This document shows, in pieces, positions 34,512 to 44,160 of a DNA stretch of 64,000 nucleotides. Within the stretch, counting starts at the first letter, position 1. Each line of letters opens with the position of its first letter. The notes below the pieces were generated by a model. It saw only the letters and a list, made by a program, of their open reading frames with translations, ran no database searches and had not been told where the DNA came from. The DNA lies in NCBI RefSeq assembly GCF_030272615.1, contig NC_081414.1, positions 335,871,927-335,935,926 of the forward strand, in the 5' to 3' direction. Source of the DNA: Cryptomeria japonica (taxonomy: Eukaryota; Streptophyta; Pinopsida; Cupressales; Cupressaceae). The translations under genes were made by a program, and so were the position numbers.

Positions 34512-35215
34512 CAAAGAAACCTCTTCTCCACCAATACCAGATAGAAGAGAAAGAACTTTAATTTAATGCCATCAGGATAAAAGTCTTTAATCAAGACAGA
34601 TAAATGGTATGCAACTGTATCTATTTGGAATGCATTACCCAAATCGATCAGTCACACACAAAGTTCCACGAGTGTGATCTTTTTCAAATATTAATATGAT
34701 TTCTATCTTGTCAACCTCTAGAGGAGCCACCTGACTTGGCCCCACCCAAACCAAGATCCATTCTTCCCACTTTTCAAGATTGTATTTCTCTTCACTATCT
34801 TGCAGTTTCCCTCGTGAATTTTCAATTATAGTGCAGAGTTCTTCACGAAGGACACCACCACATCATCTAGAGTCTATGCTTCAATTTTTTTCTTTGATCC
34901 CATGGAGGCCAATAGTCCTTTGTCTGAGGAAGTGCTTCTTGAATAGTCATGGGGGGGAGAGGTAATGCTTGAAATTTCCCTTCTATTGGGAGATTGTGTA
35001 CATAACCTCTTGGTCTTTTGAAAGCTGAAAATTACTTCGAGTCCACCAACTTTGGTTCCACACTATAGAAATTTTTGGATATTGACTTCCAAATATCCTT
35101 CAGTGCAAGAGCATCATTCTCATAATAGAAAAAAGGTGCTCCTTGCATGAACACATTGATTTCCTCCAAAGCGTGGCCCATTAGGTTTCGCAGGAACTCC
35201 AAATCCAGTTAGTCC
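34512..35215 (-). pseudogene. Captured DRM-type DNA methyltransferase fragment, right arm
   Basis: The inverted copy of the left-arm fragment. On the minus strand it gives the same blocks: motif I region next to the loop, then (going outward) the WVGPSQVAPLEVDEI region, the WPPWDQRK region and the FYYEND region. The two copies differ at scattered bases, including frame-affecting ones, so they have decayed separately since duplication. Confidence 0.82.
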
Positions 35216-36003
35216 CTACGGACATAAATTAGAGATGTCACATCATACACTCCAGACATTGTTTGTTTGTATTGCATACTCTCTATCTATTTATCACCCT
35301 TTAACACTTTCCTCTACTTTTCTCCAATTGCTCTCTTCTAGGCAGCTGATGAGCTTGTTTCCATGTCATTCAAGATAATGCCTGCTTGCTTTCTTTTATG
35401 AAATTTGCTTGCACATGACTCTTCAGCTTGTATGTTCTTCTTCCGTACAGATATAAATTTTAATTCACGCTCAAATAATAATTAAATAAAATAAGCATTT
35501 GTAAAGAAACTATTTAGTCATTTGATGTTACATATTATCTGATGGAAAGATCCTAGACAATTCTTGGAGAAAGGAAATATCATTGATATTCATTTTATGC
35601 AAATAACACTAAATCAAATAAATAATAAATGTTTTATGCAATTTTTAAAAGTAGATCTCGTTCAATGCTTTCATTCACCAACGACAAAGCCGTTTGACCC
35701 ACATCATCTCTCACCGTCAGAATTCCAACGACAACTAATGAAACATCCGACAAGGATGCTATATATCCGACGTCACTTCCATGTCAGATGGTCGTCGAGG
35801 AGAAATCATAGCATCTGTCAAAAATCTAATGGAAATCCACCAAAATTTGTGGCCAGGGGTGCAAATATAGCCGCCGTTGGAGGAGTTCATAACATCATCG
35901 GACGACTGACGCAAATGGCATCGTCGGGAAGCTCGACGATGAGTTTTCGATGGTTAATTTGGTCGGAAGTCTGATGTTTGGTCGTCGCAAATCCGACAAT
36001 TAG

Positions 36004-36034
36004 CCATCCGAAATTAGACCCAAATGTACTAGTG
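36004..36034 (-). repeat. Right terminal inverted repeat of the CACTA-like element
   Basis: Read inward on the minus strand: CACTAGTACATTTGGG then TCTAATTTCGGATGG. Inward of it come CGTCGCAAATCCGACA, CGTCGGGAAGCTCGACGATG and GGTCGTCGAGG, a dense cluster of palindromic CCGACGA-type words (35710-36000). Confidence 0.65.
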
Positions 36035-37295
36035 ATGTTTGCAGATTAGAGGGTTTGTAGAGGATTTTGTTTAGATGATTTAGTGCAATTTTCTGAGGCC
36101 CGCATGAAGATTTGAGTGAGTTATGGTTATCTATGTTATGGTTGATTTTTCTATTATTCAGTGATGCCAAAGTGTCAGTATTTTGATATACATTTCTTCG
36201 TATTGTAATATCTTGATTTGCGGATTTGGAATTATATTTGGAACGTTGATGTGTGTCTTGAATTTAAATGGCTCATGGTTTGGTGCTCTGTAATTGAATT
36301 TTTTAGGTTGACATTTGTTACAGTAAGTGTTCTTGAGGTCTGATATGTTGATAATGATGATTCTAGTAATTTGAGTTGTTGTAGATGTTTTTGTGGTAAT
36401 TTATGATGCTTATGGATGTTTCTAGATTGTGCTCTATTCATGTTGGTGGTCTAAATTGATTGGTGAGCATGTTATTGATGATTTTCTTTGCTCCATTGGT
36501 TTTCTTCATGTTCTTGGTCGACATGATGCTTGTAGCGTGTTGTGGATGTTGGATACATAATTCTTGGAGGTGTTTTATATTCGAGGCATTTGATATGGGT
36601 CCGTACAATTTCCTAGCCAACATTGCTTGGTCCACATTTTATTTTGTAGCATGTGTTGTTATATTTTTTATAATTAGGTGAAGTGTGTTATAGTGATGGT
36701 TAGATTGGCAAGTGAAGTGGTGGTGTTTTGACTTTAGTGTTGTCAATTGGGTTGGTTTTTTATTGACTAAGGTGGTAATCTTATTTGAGTCATTATTTTT
36801 TATCCAAATATACTCTGGTGGTTGATTTTTGATGTTTATATGGGTGTCACCATGAAATATGTAGATCTAAATTAAGTTTGGTGCATTAGAGAATGCTTTT
36901 TGGATAGATTAACAAGCATGCTACATCATTTATCTACATGTTTCATTTGATGCTGACCTTGGAGGATGTGTTAGCATGTGTAGTTCATTGGAATCATTTG
37001 GAAAGGATGTGTCGTGATATGTTTGGGTCCTCTTTATCTCCTAGAGTAGACCACATTTAATATTTTTGACTAGAGTGCCCTAATTTATGTAATTTTATAT
37101 GTTATGTTTGTGGCTAACCTAGTTAATAGTTTTAATGAATTAACCTATATATGGGAGTGTGTATGTGTCACTTGAGTATGGGATGTATGCGAACTAATTT
37201 AAAGTGGATATGTATGATGTTCAAGAAGATTTGGTATTGCATAAGTGTGAAAGACAATTTGTGAAGAGCCCTGAGACAATGTTTGTTTTTGAGTA
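36035..37295 (+). other. T/G-rich sequence, possibly the rest of the Copia-A 3' LTR
   Basis: Non-coding, T- and G-rich on the plus strand. Its end has AAAGACAAT and TTTGTTTTTGAGTAGG spaced as in the Copia-A 5' LTR (AAGACAAT ... TTTGTTTTTGAGCAG near 8858-8910), which suggests it is the LTR continued beyond the CACTA-like insert and then cut by the LINE at about 37296. The evidence is thin. Confidence 0.3.
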
Positions 37296-37449
37296 GGAAA
37301 AAAGTGGGTTTTACAAGGACCCGATACCATAGAGTTACAGACTAAAATAAAATAAACAGTCAAAGTTCACCAAGATAGAAAAGCGGTCAAATAGACAAAA
37401 GGACAATGTACCAAACAAAAAGACAATAAAAACTAAAACCAGATAAACA

Positions 37450-37872
37450 TTAACCTAAAGACTTTAAAGTCTCAACTATCTTAGTTTCCAGAGTGTTCAT
37501 CTCTTGGGCTACCTTTTTCGGGTCCTGGAACTCCTGATTGGAGGACTCCGCCTTTCTCTTCAGGCCAGCTTTGGTTCTCTTGGAGGGACAAGACTCCTCT
37601 TTCTGACCTTTTTCTCTATCAGCATTGAGGTCCACAATTAGGGAACCCTGTTGGGACTTATCCAAATTATCCACTAGTGTATTCATAGTGGGCATAGAGT
37701 TCTTGACAATCTTGTGGCTTTGTTTTATAATAGCATTCATAGTTTCTCTGATTTTACCAACTTCCCCTTCAACTTGCATGGTTCTTTTCTCATTTTCTTT
37801 TTTCATCTTTTCCATAAGTTCTACAGTTCTTTGTAGACACTCTGCATGGATAGCTTCTCTTCCTCGATCCAA
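37450..37872 (-). pseudogene. LINE-associated coiled-coil ORF (3' terminal)
   Basis: 140 open codons: an N-terminal helix with ELMEKMKKENEKRTMQVEGE, a middle with KIVKNSMPTMNTLVDNL, a basic stretch (SKRTKAGLKRKAES) that could serve as a nuclear signal, and a final helix. It lies directly before the LINE 3' UTR. The frame upstream is broken, so the Met at 37872 may be internal to a longer ancestral ORF. Function unknown. Confidence 0.5.
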
Positions 37873-38060
37873 AATATCCCTTTAGCCTTCTAAGACTACC
37901 CTTTTTCATTAAGCTCATCTAGTTTTCTAGAAACTACCCTGTTCTTTAGGTTAATGTCTTTAATTTCATGAAAGACCCATTAAAAATCCTTAAAGAGGCC
38001 CACAACACCATTTCTGGCGATTGCCAAGACATCACCTGGAAATTCCCTGTCTGGTTTAAA

Positions 38061-38800
38061 TTAATGCTCATCTGGTTTGAGGTCTTTGGGAAATATTGGC
38101 TTATTCTCTAATTCAGTGGTAGGGTAAGAAGATTGGGATCCTTCAGAGGGATTAGAGGTATCAAAGGAGTCTTCCGACGAGTCCTCAGAGTAAGAAACTA
38201 GCTTATTCTTAGGAAGGGCCTTCACTTTCTTATTAGCTTTGGATTGGGTTTTCACAAAGAGATCTTGTTTACCGGAGGGCCTGCTCAAAGGGGATTTTTT
38301 AGGCGCCTTTTTAGAGGGGGGGTAATTTACTCTTCCCAATCGGAATCTCCATCAAAATTACCCCCAGACACACTAGTTTTAGTCTCATACCCTATTGAGT
38401 CCAGGGTCAAAATGGGGTTATATGGGATAGACATATAAGCAAACTGCTCATGAATGAGCTGAATGAGACCAACATGTTGAACAGGGAAATTCCTAGGATT
38501 TTTATGGTGTTCCAGGATACAATGTTTAAGAGAACACAACAAATAGTTGGGGAAATAAACCCCGACCTTGTACCAGAAGTGGTTAAGGATAATGAAATGG
38601 TAGCAGTAGACTCTGGTTAATCTACCATTTATAGTAATGTATTCCATCACCACCCTTAGTACCTCCCTCCAGAGCTTCTTAATGGTACCGACCTCAAAAT
38701 AGATGTTTGAAACCTTAACCATCGCTTCGCTTTCCTCGTCGGTTTTTGAAAATTTAACAACCGCTTCATGAGAGATCTTTTTGTCACAAAAGAACTTCAT
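38061..38800 (-). pseudogene. LINE-associated ORF with GRLxRVYxYHFxxLNH block and Ser/Asp-rich tail
   Basis: Two overlapping minus-strand frames (38800-38327 and 38339-38061) make one coding relic. The first has GRLTRVYCYHFIILNHFWY then LLCSLKHCILEHHKNPRNF and LIQLIHEQFAYMSIPYNP; the second has a Lys/Pro/Ser-rich basic part and an acidic SEDSSEDSFDTSNPSEGSQ. The same order occurs in the relic at 3360-5112. I do not recognise the family. Confidence 0.5.
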
Positions 38801-38840
38801 CCACTATGTAGAAAGACCAATAACTTCCCTAATAAGACCC

Positions 38841-39917
38841 TCATTGATAATCACTTTTCTTCCAAAGAGAATGATACCTTCCTCCTTCCAATTTTTTGAC
38901 AAAATACTTCATAATGTCAGGGTTAGCGTCGTGAAGTATTTCTAAGAAAGGTTTGAGCCCACCTTTATCAATTTGATTCCATCCCTTATGGTTTTTCTGG
39001 TGCTTGTCACAGCTTTTAGGCTCCACCCTTTTCTTTCTACCCCCCATTTTTTCACAGACTTCTCTATCCACAATAGCAAAGTAGATAAACTTGGTAGAAA
39101 TCCTACAACAATACCAAGGCACCCACAAAACGTGCCACTCCTCACGATTTGAAGGAGTAATTATGACACCATCATTGTAGTGAATGAAACAGTATCCTTC
39201 CATGATCCGCTTAATCATTTTTTTAAATGGCAACTTTTCCATGCGTACATCATATTCAATTAAGGCTTGAACACCCACTTGTAAACTATTATAGGAATGC
39301 CACTTCTGCCGACCAGTGAGCTTGACCCCTTTGTTGGCAAAATAATGGGCCACCACATTTACTTCCCTAAACGCATGTGATATTTTAACATTTTCAAAGT
39401 TGTGAAGAAGGGATCTGGCTTCATCAATCCAATTTTTGATAGTCCATGAGGGGGGGGGGGGGGGGGGGGAATTACCTAGATGGCATTTGATTATGTATTT
39501 AGAGCCCCCCTCTATCCATATACTTTTGATGTTCAATTTTCTAGCAAGATCAATAACCTAGAATGCTCCTATGGCTTTGACTAAGTGATTGGACTGAGAG
39601 CCCAAGGGGAGTGCCACTACCGAAATAAAGTTACCATAGTGATTTGTTAACACTCCCCCACTTGCAGTAGGCCCAGGATTTCCCTTGGTCGCCCCATCAG
39701 AATTTGATTTTCTCCATCTCCTAGGGGGATGGATCCAACTAACACCTTCACGATCCTTTTTCCCTTGTCTAGCAGCCTTATAAATATCCCCTTTGATATA
39801 CCATTCTCTCACCATCTTAAGATCATATGAGGTACAAACAACTGTCTCCATTTTATTCTCATTAGCAGGTATGTTGTTCACATTCTCCACAATTAATTTA
39901 TATATTCTTTCAAACAT
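38841..39917 (-). pseudogene. LINE RNase H domain running into an unknown C-terminal region
   Basis: From 39917: KSNSDGATKGNPGPTASGGVL (RNase H with first catalytic Asp, RVT_3 type), a frame break near 39540 and a 20-base G-run at 39450-39469, then ISHAFREVNVVAHYFANKGV, the RNase H C-terminal motif. The same open frame continues for over 150 codons (MIKRIMEGYCFIHYNDG, EEWHVLWVPWYC, GGRKKRVEPKSCDK). In most plant L1-type LINEs ORF2 stops soon after RNase H, so the extension is unusual. Confidence 0.65.
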
Positions 39918-39959
39918 AATATTCTCTGGATCCTCCTTGTTCCTGAATAATATTTTATT

Positions 39960-40340
39960 CTATTCTTTCCACACTCCCCAAACAATATGGGGGAAAGTAA
40001 AAGACCACAATCTACGAATAGTGGGGTTTAAAGAGGGAGCATAACATTGGGCAAATAGGTCTTCTAATGATCTAGGAAAAACCCAGGATAAATTATAGAG
40101 AGAAAGAACTCTTCCCCATATAAAATCCACATACGGATAGTGGATAAAGAGATGATTAGTCGATTCCACAACTTCCTTGCATAAGTAACATCGGTTAGAG
40201 ATTTGAAAGCCCCACTTACAAAGATTATCAACTATCAACACCTTATTTTGAAGCAAAATCCAGAAGAATATATTGATCTTAGGAATAAGGTGTTTAATCC
40301 AGGCTTTATCCCAAACAGGGGGAAGGGCGGGAGGAAAGGA
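39960..40340 (-). pseudogene. LINE zinc-binding RT C-terminal domain (zf-RVT)
   Basis: VWDKAWIKHLIPKINIFFW, then CKWGFQISNRCYLCKEVVE and TNHLFIHYPYVDFIWG: the Cys/His domain between reverse transcriptase and RNase H of plant LINEs. Upstream the frame is interrupted by the TRIM insertion and resumes beyond 40689, where a few more codons can be read to about 40780. Confidence 0.8.
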
Positions 40341-40684
40341 TGTTGGCAGTGGGCCAGCGTCCCTCACGGGGATTCACAACATGGTTTAACAACCTCCTAT
40401 GGATTCTATAAGTCTAGTGGTTGTATCAGGCATTGATAGGTCGATCTTTTGGTGTAAAGACAACCCTAGCTTGAAACAAGTGGTATCATAGCTTGGTCAA
40501 AGGTTCGAATCACATAGGCCGCAATGAGTGAAACTAGGAGGGGGATTGTTGGAAGTGGGCTAGCATCTCTCGCGGGGATTCACGACATGGTTTAACAACC
40601 TCTTGTAGATTCTATAAGTCTAGTGGTTGTATCGAGCATTGACAGGTCGATATTTTGGTGCAATGACAACCCTAGCTTGTAAAA
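40341..40684 (+). mobile_element. TRIM element, 344 bp, TSD AAGGA
   Basis: Two 138-bp direct terminal repeats (40341-40478, 40547-40684), both starting TGTTGG and sharing CATGGTTTAACAACCTC and CTATAAGTCTAGTGGTTGTA, flank a 68-bp interior. The interior begins with the primer site TGGTATCATAGC (40481) and ends with the polypurine tract AGGAGGGGGAT. Perfect duplications AAGGA lie at 40336-40340 and 40685-40689. This is the full anatomy of a terminal-repeat retrotransposon in miniature; it codes for nothing and must be moved by an autonomous partner. Given which way it reads, it sits antisense to the LINE it interrupts. Confidence 0.93.
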
Positions 40685-40991
40685 AAGGATAGCATAGAGA
40701 CAACTGAAGACATCAATAAGCAGTCTGAGGGGTTTGTCCTCCAGAAGAGACACATTTGTCTCTCCATACATACACTTATTTTAGAGGATCTATAGATCCA
40801 TATATTTGAAATACATAAAACATATAGAAAAATATGATTTTATGCGCTACAATATTCTACAATTAATTACTCAAAATTATAAATAAAAAAAGTCTATACT
40901 AGACATTCCTTAGTAAAAATTAACCAATATATCGAACCTAGTTGCTGGTATCTTTACTAGACATTGATTACCAACCCAGTGGACTTGTAGG

Positions 40992-42564
40992 TCAGCGACA
41001 CGCTACTGTAACATGTAGCCCTCCTCTCATGCACATTGTAGACACCACATAATCGGGACACGTAATCCCATTTTCTATCACAAATGGAAACTATGAATGA
41101 TAGAGGCCACAATTGATTTCATCTGTATGAATGCCATCTCTTTACCCAGACATACTCGAGGCCCAACATGAAATATAGGAAATTTATACGGGTTTTCTCC
41201 CACAAATTCCCCGTTTTTTAACCATCTCTCAGGCTTGAACAGCAAACAATCACTACCCCAAATATTTTCCATCCTGCCCATCGCATAACTACTGTAACTC
41301 ATGTTCCATCCTTTCCTCACACAAAACCCGTCTGGTAAAATATCATCTTTGGAGGCAAGTTTGGCATCACCGGGCATTGGAGGGTATAGCCGCATTGACT
41401 CACACAGAGCTGCATGCAGATATTGCATATCCTTCAGTTCAAAGCTGAAACAAATCCCCTCTTCATCAGCTGGTGGGGTTTCTAATCTCTTAGACAAGAT
41501 GTTTAAAATTTCAGTGTGAATGGCTTCTTCTACTCTCTGGTGGGAAGAGAGCAGCCAGAAAATCCAAGTGAGAGCAGCCGACGTCATATCCCTGCCTGCC
41601 AACAGAAAGCTCACCACCATCTCCTTCAAAAACGTATCCATCGTATCACTAGATTGCTTCTCACTTTCTGACTGATAATCTATCCCTAATTCATCAGTAT
41701 TGTTTAAAAGAGGCGCCATGAACCTAGAAAGCAGATCCTCTCTTTCAGGGAGTCCTCCATTCTTCGAAATCTCCTTCCTTCTACTACTCACCACATCCAA
41801 GGCAAATTCATTCACTAATTTAATCGCTTCCCTCAAACACTTTTCAGAGCCGATGTTAAGCATGCGCTTCACTCTCCACGACAAAGGAACAACAAAATAG
41901 AACCTATCGGCACTAATTTCAGTGGCATCATCAAAATTCTTTGCAATAGGTGGAGTGGGCATTGATGGGAGTGGGCAGGCGGGATCCACCCGAAAAGCAA
42001 CCCTACAAATATTGTCAAATGCAAACCTTTGCAAAATTTCTTGCAAATCTAAAGACTTGCCTATTTTAGATGCGCTTGACAGCACTGGTACAAGTCAGTT
42101 CCAAATCTACCACTGGACCGTCTCCACCACGAAGCTTCTTAGAGACTTGGTATTGAATTCATAGCTGGCGGTCTTCCTCTGCATCTTCCACATCTCTCCG
42201 TCAGCATTGCAGATGCCTCGACCCAAGAAATCATGGAGAAGAAAGGTTAAGCGTTCTCCTTTCGGATAGTTTTTGAAGTTGGTTTTGAGCATATACTCTA
42301 CATTTGCAGGATCTGCAGTACAGACGTCTGTTACTCCGTCGGGTCATTTGATCATAAAGGTTTTGGTTGGCATCTTTTGGAGTGTTTCTGTGATCCCTTC
42401 CAGAACTCTATGAAGATTTGTAGCGATCTTGTAGGCTGAGCCTACTATGGATAGATAGCAGGAGCCTTATAGCATCTGTTTGCAAATTTCCCTTTCAGAG
42501 AAGACAAAAGAAAATAGCAAACTATAAACACAGGGAGAGCAAGAAAAAGCTGGTTGCTATCCAT
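40992..42564 (-). pseudogene. CYP94-like cytochrome P450 pseudogene, intronless
   Basis: From ATG at 42564 (hydrophobic anchor, FLALPVFIVCYFLLSS) the minus strand shows a P450 of the CYP86 clan: NVEYMLKTNFKNYPKGERL and LGRGICNADGEMWKMQRK (helix C), FAFDNICRVAFRVDP, I-helix AGRDMTSAALTWIFW, ESMRLYPPMP (ExxR), and heme loop FHVGPRVCLG with its Cys (41144-41173). The C-terminal MRGGLHV block is in another frame, ending in TGA at 40992-40994. Breaks: a frame change near 42445, stops at 42344, 42107 and 42095, and a frame change near 41080. CYP94 enzymes hydroxylate fatty acids or jasmonate-isoleucine at the ER. Full length (about 520 codons) and few lesions mean loss was recent. Confidence 0.9.
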
Positions 42565-42938
42565 TTCTCTGAATGTTTGGAATCACAATGGCGATATATA
42601 GTCTAGAGATTCTCTCTGTGATAATTTGATACATCTCAATCATATAGCTGGGTTGGTGATAAGTTATGACTAAATGCGAGTCATAAACATTACCTAAAGC
42701 TCTAAATTTTCATCCGTAGGGCTAACCATGCACAACACAAAAAGTCTGTTTGTTTGGACAATGCAATCAAATATCTACTTTCGCCGTTAATATGTGATTA
42801 TGGGCACTTTGAAAGAATTAATGAGTATATAACAACTATTTGAGTGGATATAACAAACCCATAGAAAATCTCGAAGGATATTCTCAACACTTAAATAAGA
42901 AGCTTTGGAAGGAACCCAACATGAAAAATAATGGAGAT
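42565..42938. other. 5' flank of the P450 pseudogene
   Basis: About 370 bases of ordinary AT-rich sequence that would have held the P450 promoter. TATATA at about 42595 (GCGATATATAGTC) lies 30 bases upstream of the ATG on the minus strand. Nothing else stands out. Confidence 0.3.
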
Positions 42939-42943
42939 ATTAG

Positions 42944-43230
42944 TGTTGGGTATATGAAGCCCAATAGTCACATGGCTGTTTGTCTTCCCCAGAAGACTCT
43001 TCATTTCATATTTGATATGTTTATATAAATGGCTGTGTGCAGCCCATACATGATGTACTGTGTAATTGGATATTGGTTAATAAGAATTCTCCTTGCGTTT
43101 CTGGTGGACGTAGCCACTTAGTGGTGAACCACGTTAATCTTGTGTCTTGACTTCTTTGTTGTGTCTATTATTCTTTCTGCTGTTTTCTGTTCATTATTAT
43201 GTGTTTTCTCTGCTTGTTTTTAAACTAACA
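42944..43230 (+). repeat. Solo Copia LTR (287 bp), TSD ATTAG
   Basis: Starts TGTTGGGTATATGAAGCCC, ends AACTAACA, flanked by perfect ATTAG at 42939-42943 and 43231-43235. It contains a TATATAAATGG box (about 43020) and the phrase GTGGACGTAGCCACTTAGTGG followed by GAACCACGTTAA, which resembles the U5 region of Ale/Retrofit-type Copia LTRs. No interior is present. It lies upstream of the P450 pseudogene. Confidence 0.9.
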
Positions 43231-43235
43231 ATTAG

Positions 43236-44150
43236 AGAATTTGAAATTTTCTTGCAGCCACAAGGAAGGATTGGTAATCTACTAGTTAAGATTCTTGTCA
43301 ATTGTTGAAATGAAGATTGTCAATGTTTTGAAGGAGTGACATGGAAAGCAAAGGGGATTCCTAGAAAATGAAAAATCTCCCCATATGATAAAATTTATTT
43401 CTAATCAAAGTAGTCAAGCCAATTCTTTATAACACAATATCTTTCAATCATCTCAAATTAAAATTAATTAATGTAAAGCATAACAATTAAATGAATATTG
43501 AATAATTAATTATATAAACTTTACTTAAAAAATAAAGAAATTTTTTATTCTCAAATTGTACAACTTTGATTTTGATTATTTTTCAAACTTACAATAGCAC
43601 TTAAAAATGCATGCCTCATTTTCTATAGCAAATGCATTGACTGCAAGTCATTTTATGCATTAGAATAAAATTATTTATATTATATCTTTTGAGTATAAAG
43701 ATAAAAAATGTTGAAATAATAGTTAATTACAAAGTAGATCTATCAATCCTAAAGGATTTATAATCCCTCTAATTTTTTAAATAAATATATTTAATTTTTT
43801 TTTTTTTTTATCAGTAAAGGCAGAGTCGAGTTTTAAAATTAATTATGGATAATTACAGTATTAACATAGCTGATTGATGAAGGATCAAAAAACTTATTGT
43901 ATACTTCTGAAACCATTCTCAACACTTTCGAGAAAGATGGTTTCCAGGCAAACAGAAAACCATAAGCATCCTCATATATCATTCCAAAATCTAACAAGTT
44001 TATGTCATCGAGGATCATATAAACTATAGAAAGTTTGAATGATTCTCAACTGCCAAATTAATAGAGATTTTAACCATGATTATGTAGCCAAAAATTAACT
44101 ATTACCAGTATCTAGCGATAAGCAATGAAATGTCTTAAAAATAGAACCAA
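43236..44150. other. AT-rich sequence without recognisable gene
   Basis: About 900 bases, AT-rich, including a run of about 22 T at 43794-43812 and its flank. No open frame of note. Confidence 0.5.
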
Positions 44151-44160
44151 AATAAGAAAC

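Larger units (their letters stand above)
33271..35708. repeat. Large inverted repeat (two 1.2-kb arms, 35-bp loop) carrying DRM fragments
   Basis: Left arm 33271-34476, loop 34477-34511, right arm 34512-35708. The arms pair along their whole length with scattered substitutions and small indels; I estimate 85-92 percent identity by eye. The loop contains two copies of AGGTCAGGTCGAT. The outer third of each arm is AT-rich and non-coding, the middle and inner parts derive from a DRM-type methyltransferase. A transcript through it would fold into a long double-stranded RNA. Confidence 0.92.
28924..36034. mobile_element. CACTA-like DNA transposon carrying DRM hairpins (non-autonomous)
   Basis: The right end, read inward, is CACTAGTACATTTGGG-TCTAATTTCGGATGG; the left end reads AACTAATACATTTGG-CCTGAAATTCCGATGG, the same terminal repeat with the first C changed. 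Both ends are followed inward by clustered CGTCGGA/TCCGACGA-type words, the subterminal repeats expected of CACTA elements. The flanking triplets (GTA left, ATG right) do not match, so the 3-bp duplication is lost or the ends are slightly off. No transposase is seen in 7.1 kb; the interior holds captured host sequence, including the DRM hairpins. It sits in the 3' LTR of Copia-A. Confidence 0.6.
37296..40790 (-). mobile_element. 5'-truncated LINE with extra coding sequence after RNase H
   Basis: On the minus strand the order is zinc-binding RT tail (zf-RVT), RNase H, an additional unknown region, a coiled-coil ORF and a 3' UTR ending GGGTCCTTGTAAAACCC at about 37305. Reverse transcriptase and endonuclease are absent, as expected of a 5'-truncated LINE. 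The right edge is uncertain (about 40740-40790). It is interrupted by a TRIM element at 40341-40684. I could not find a target duplication. Confidence 0.75.

Noticed and set aside
40341-40684. A SINE, because of GGTTCGAATC (B-box-like) near 40502
   Set aside because: The phrase follows a tRNA primer-binding site between two perfect-length LTRs. The 5-bp duplication and polypurine tract fit a TRIM, not a SINE.
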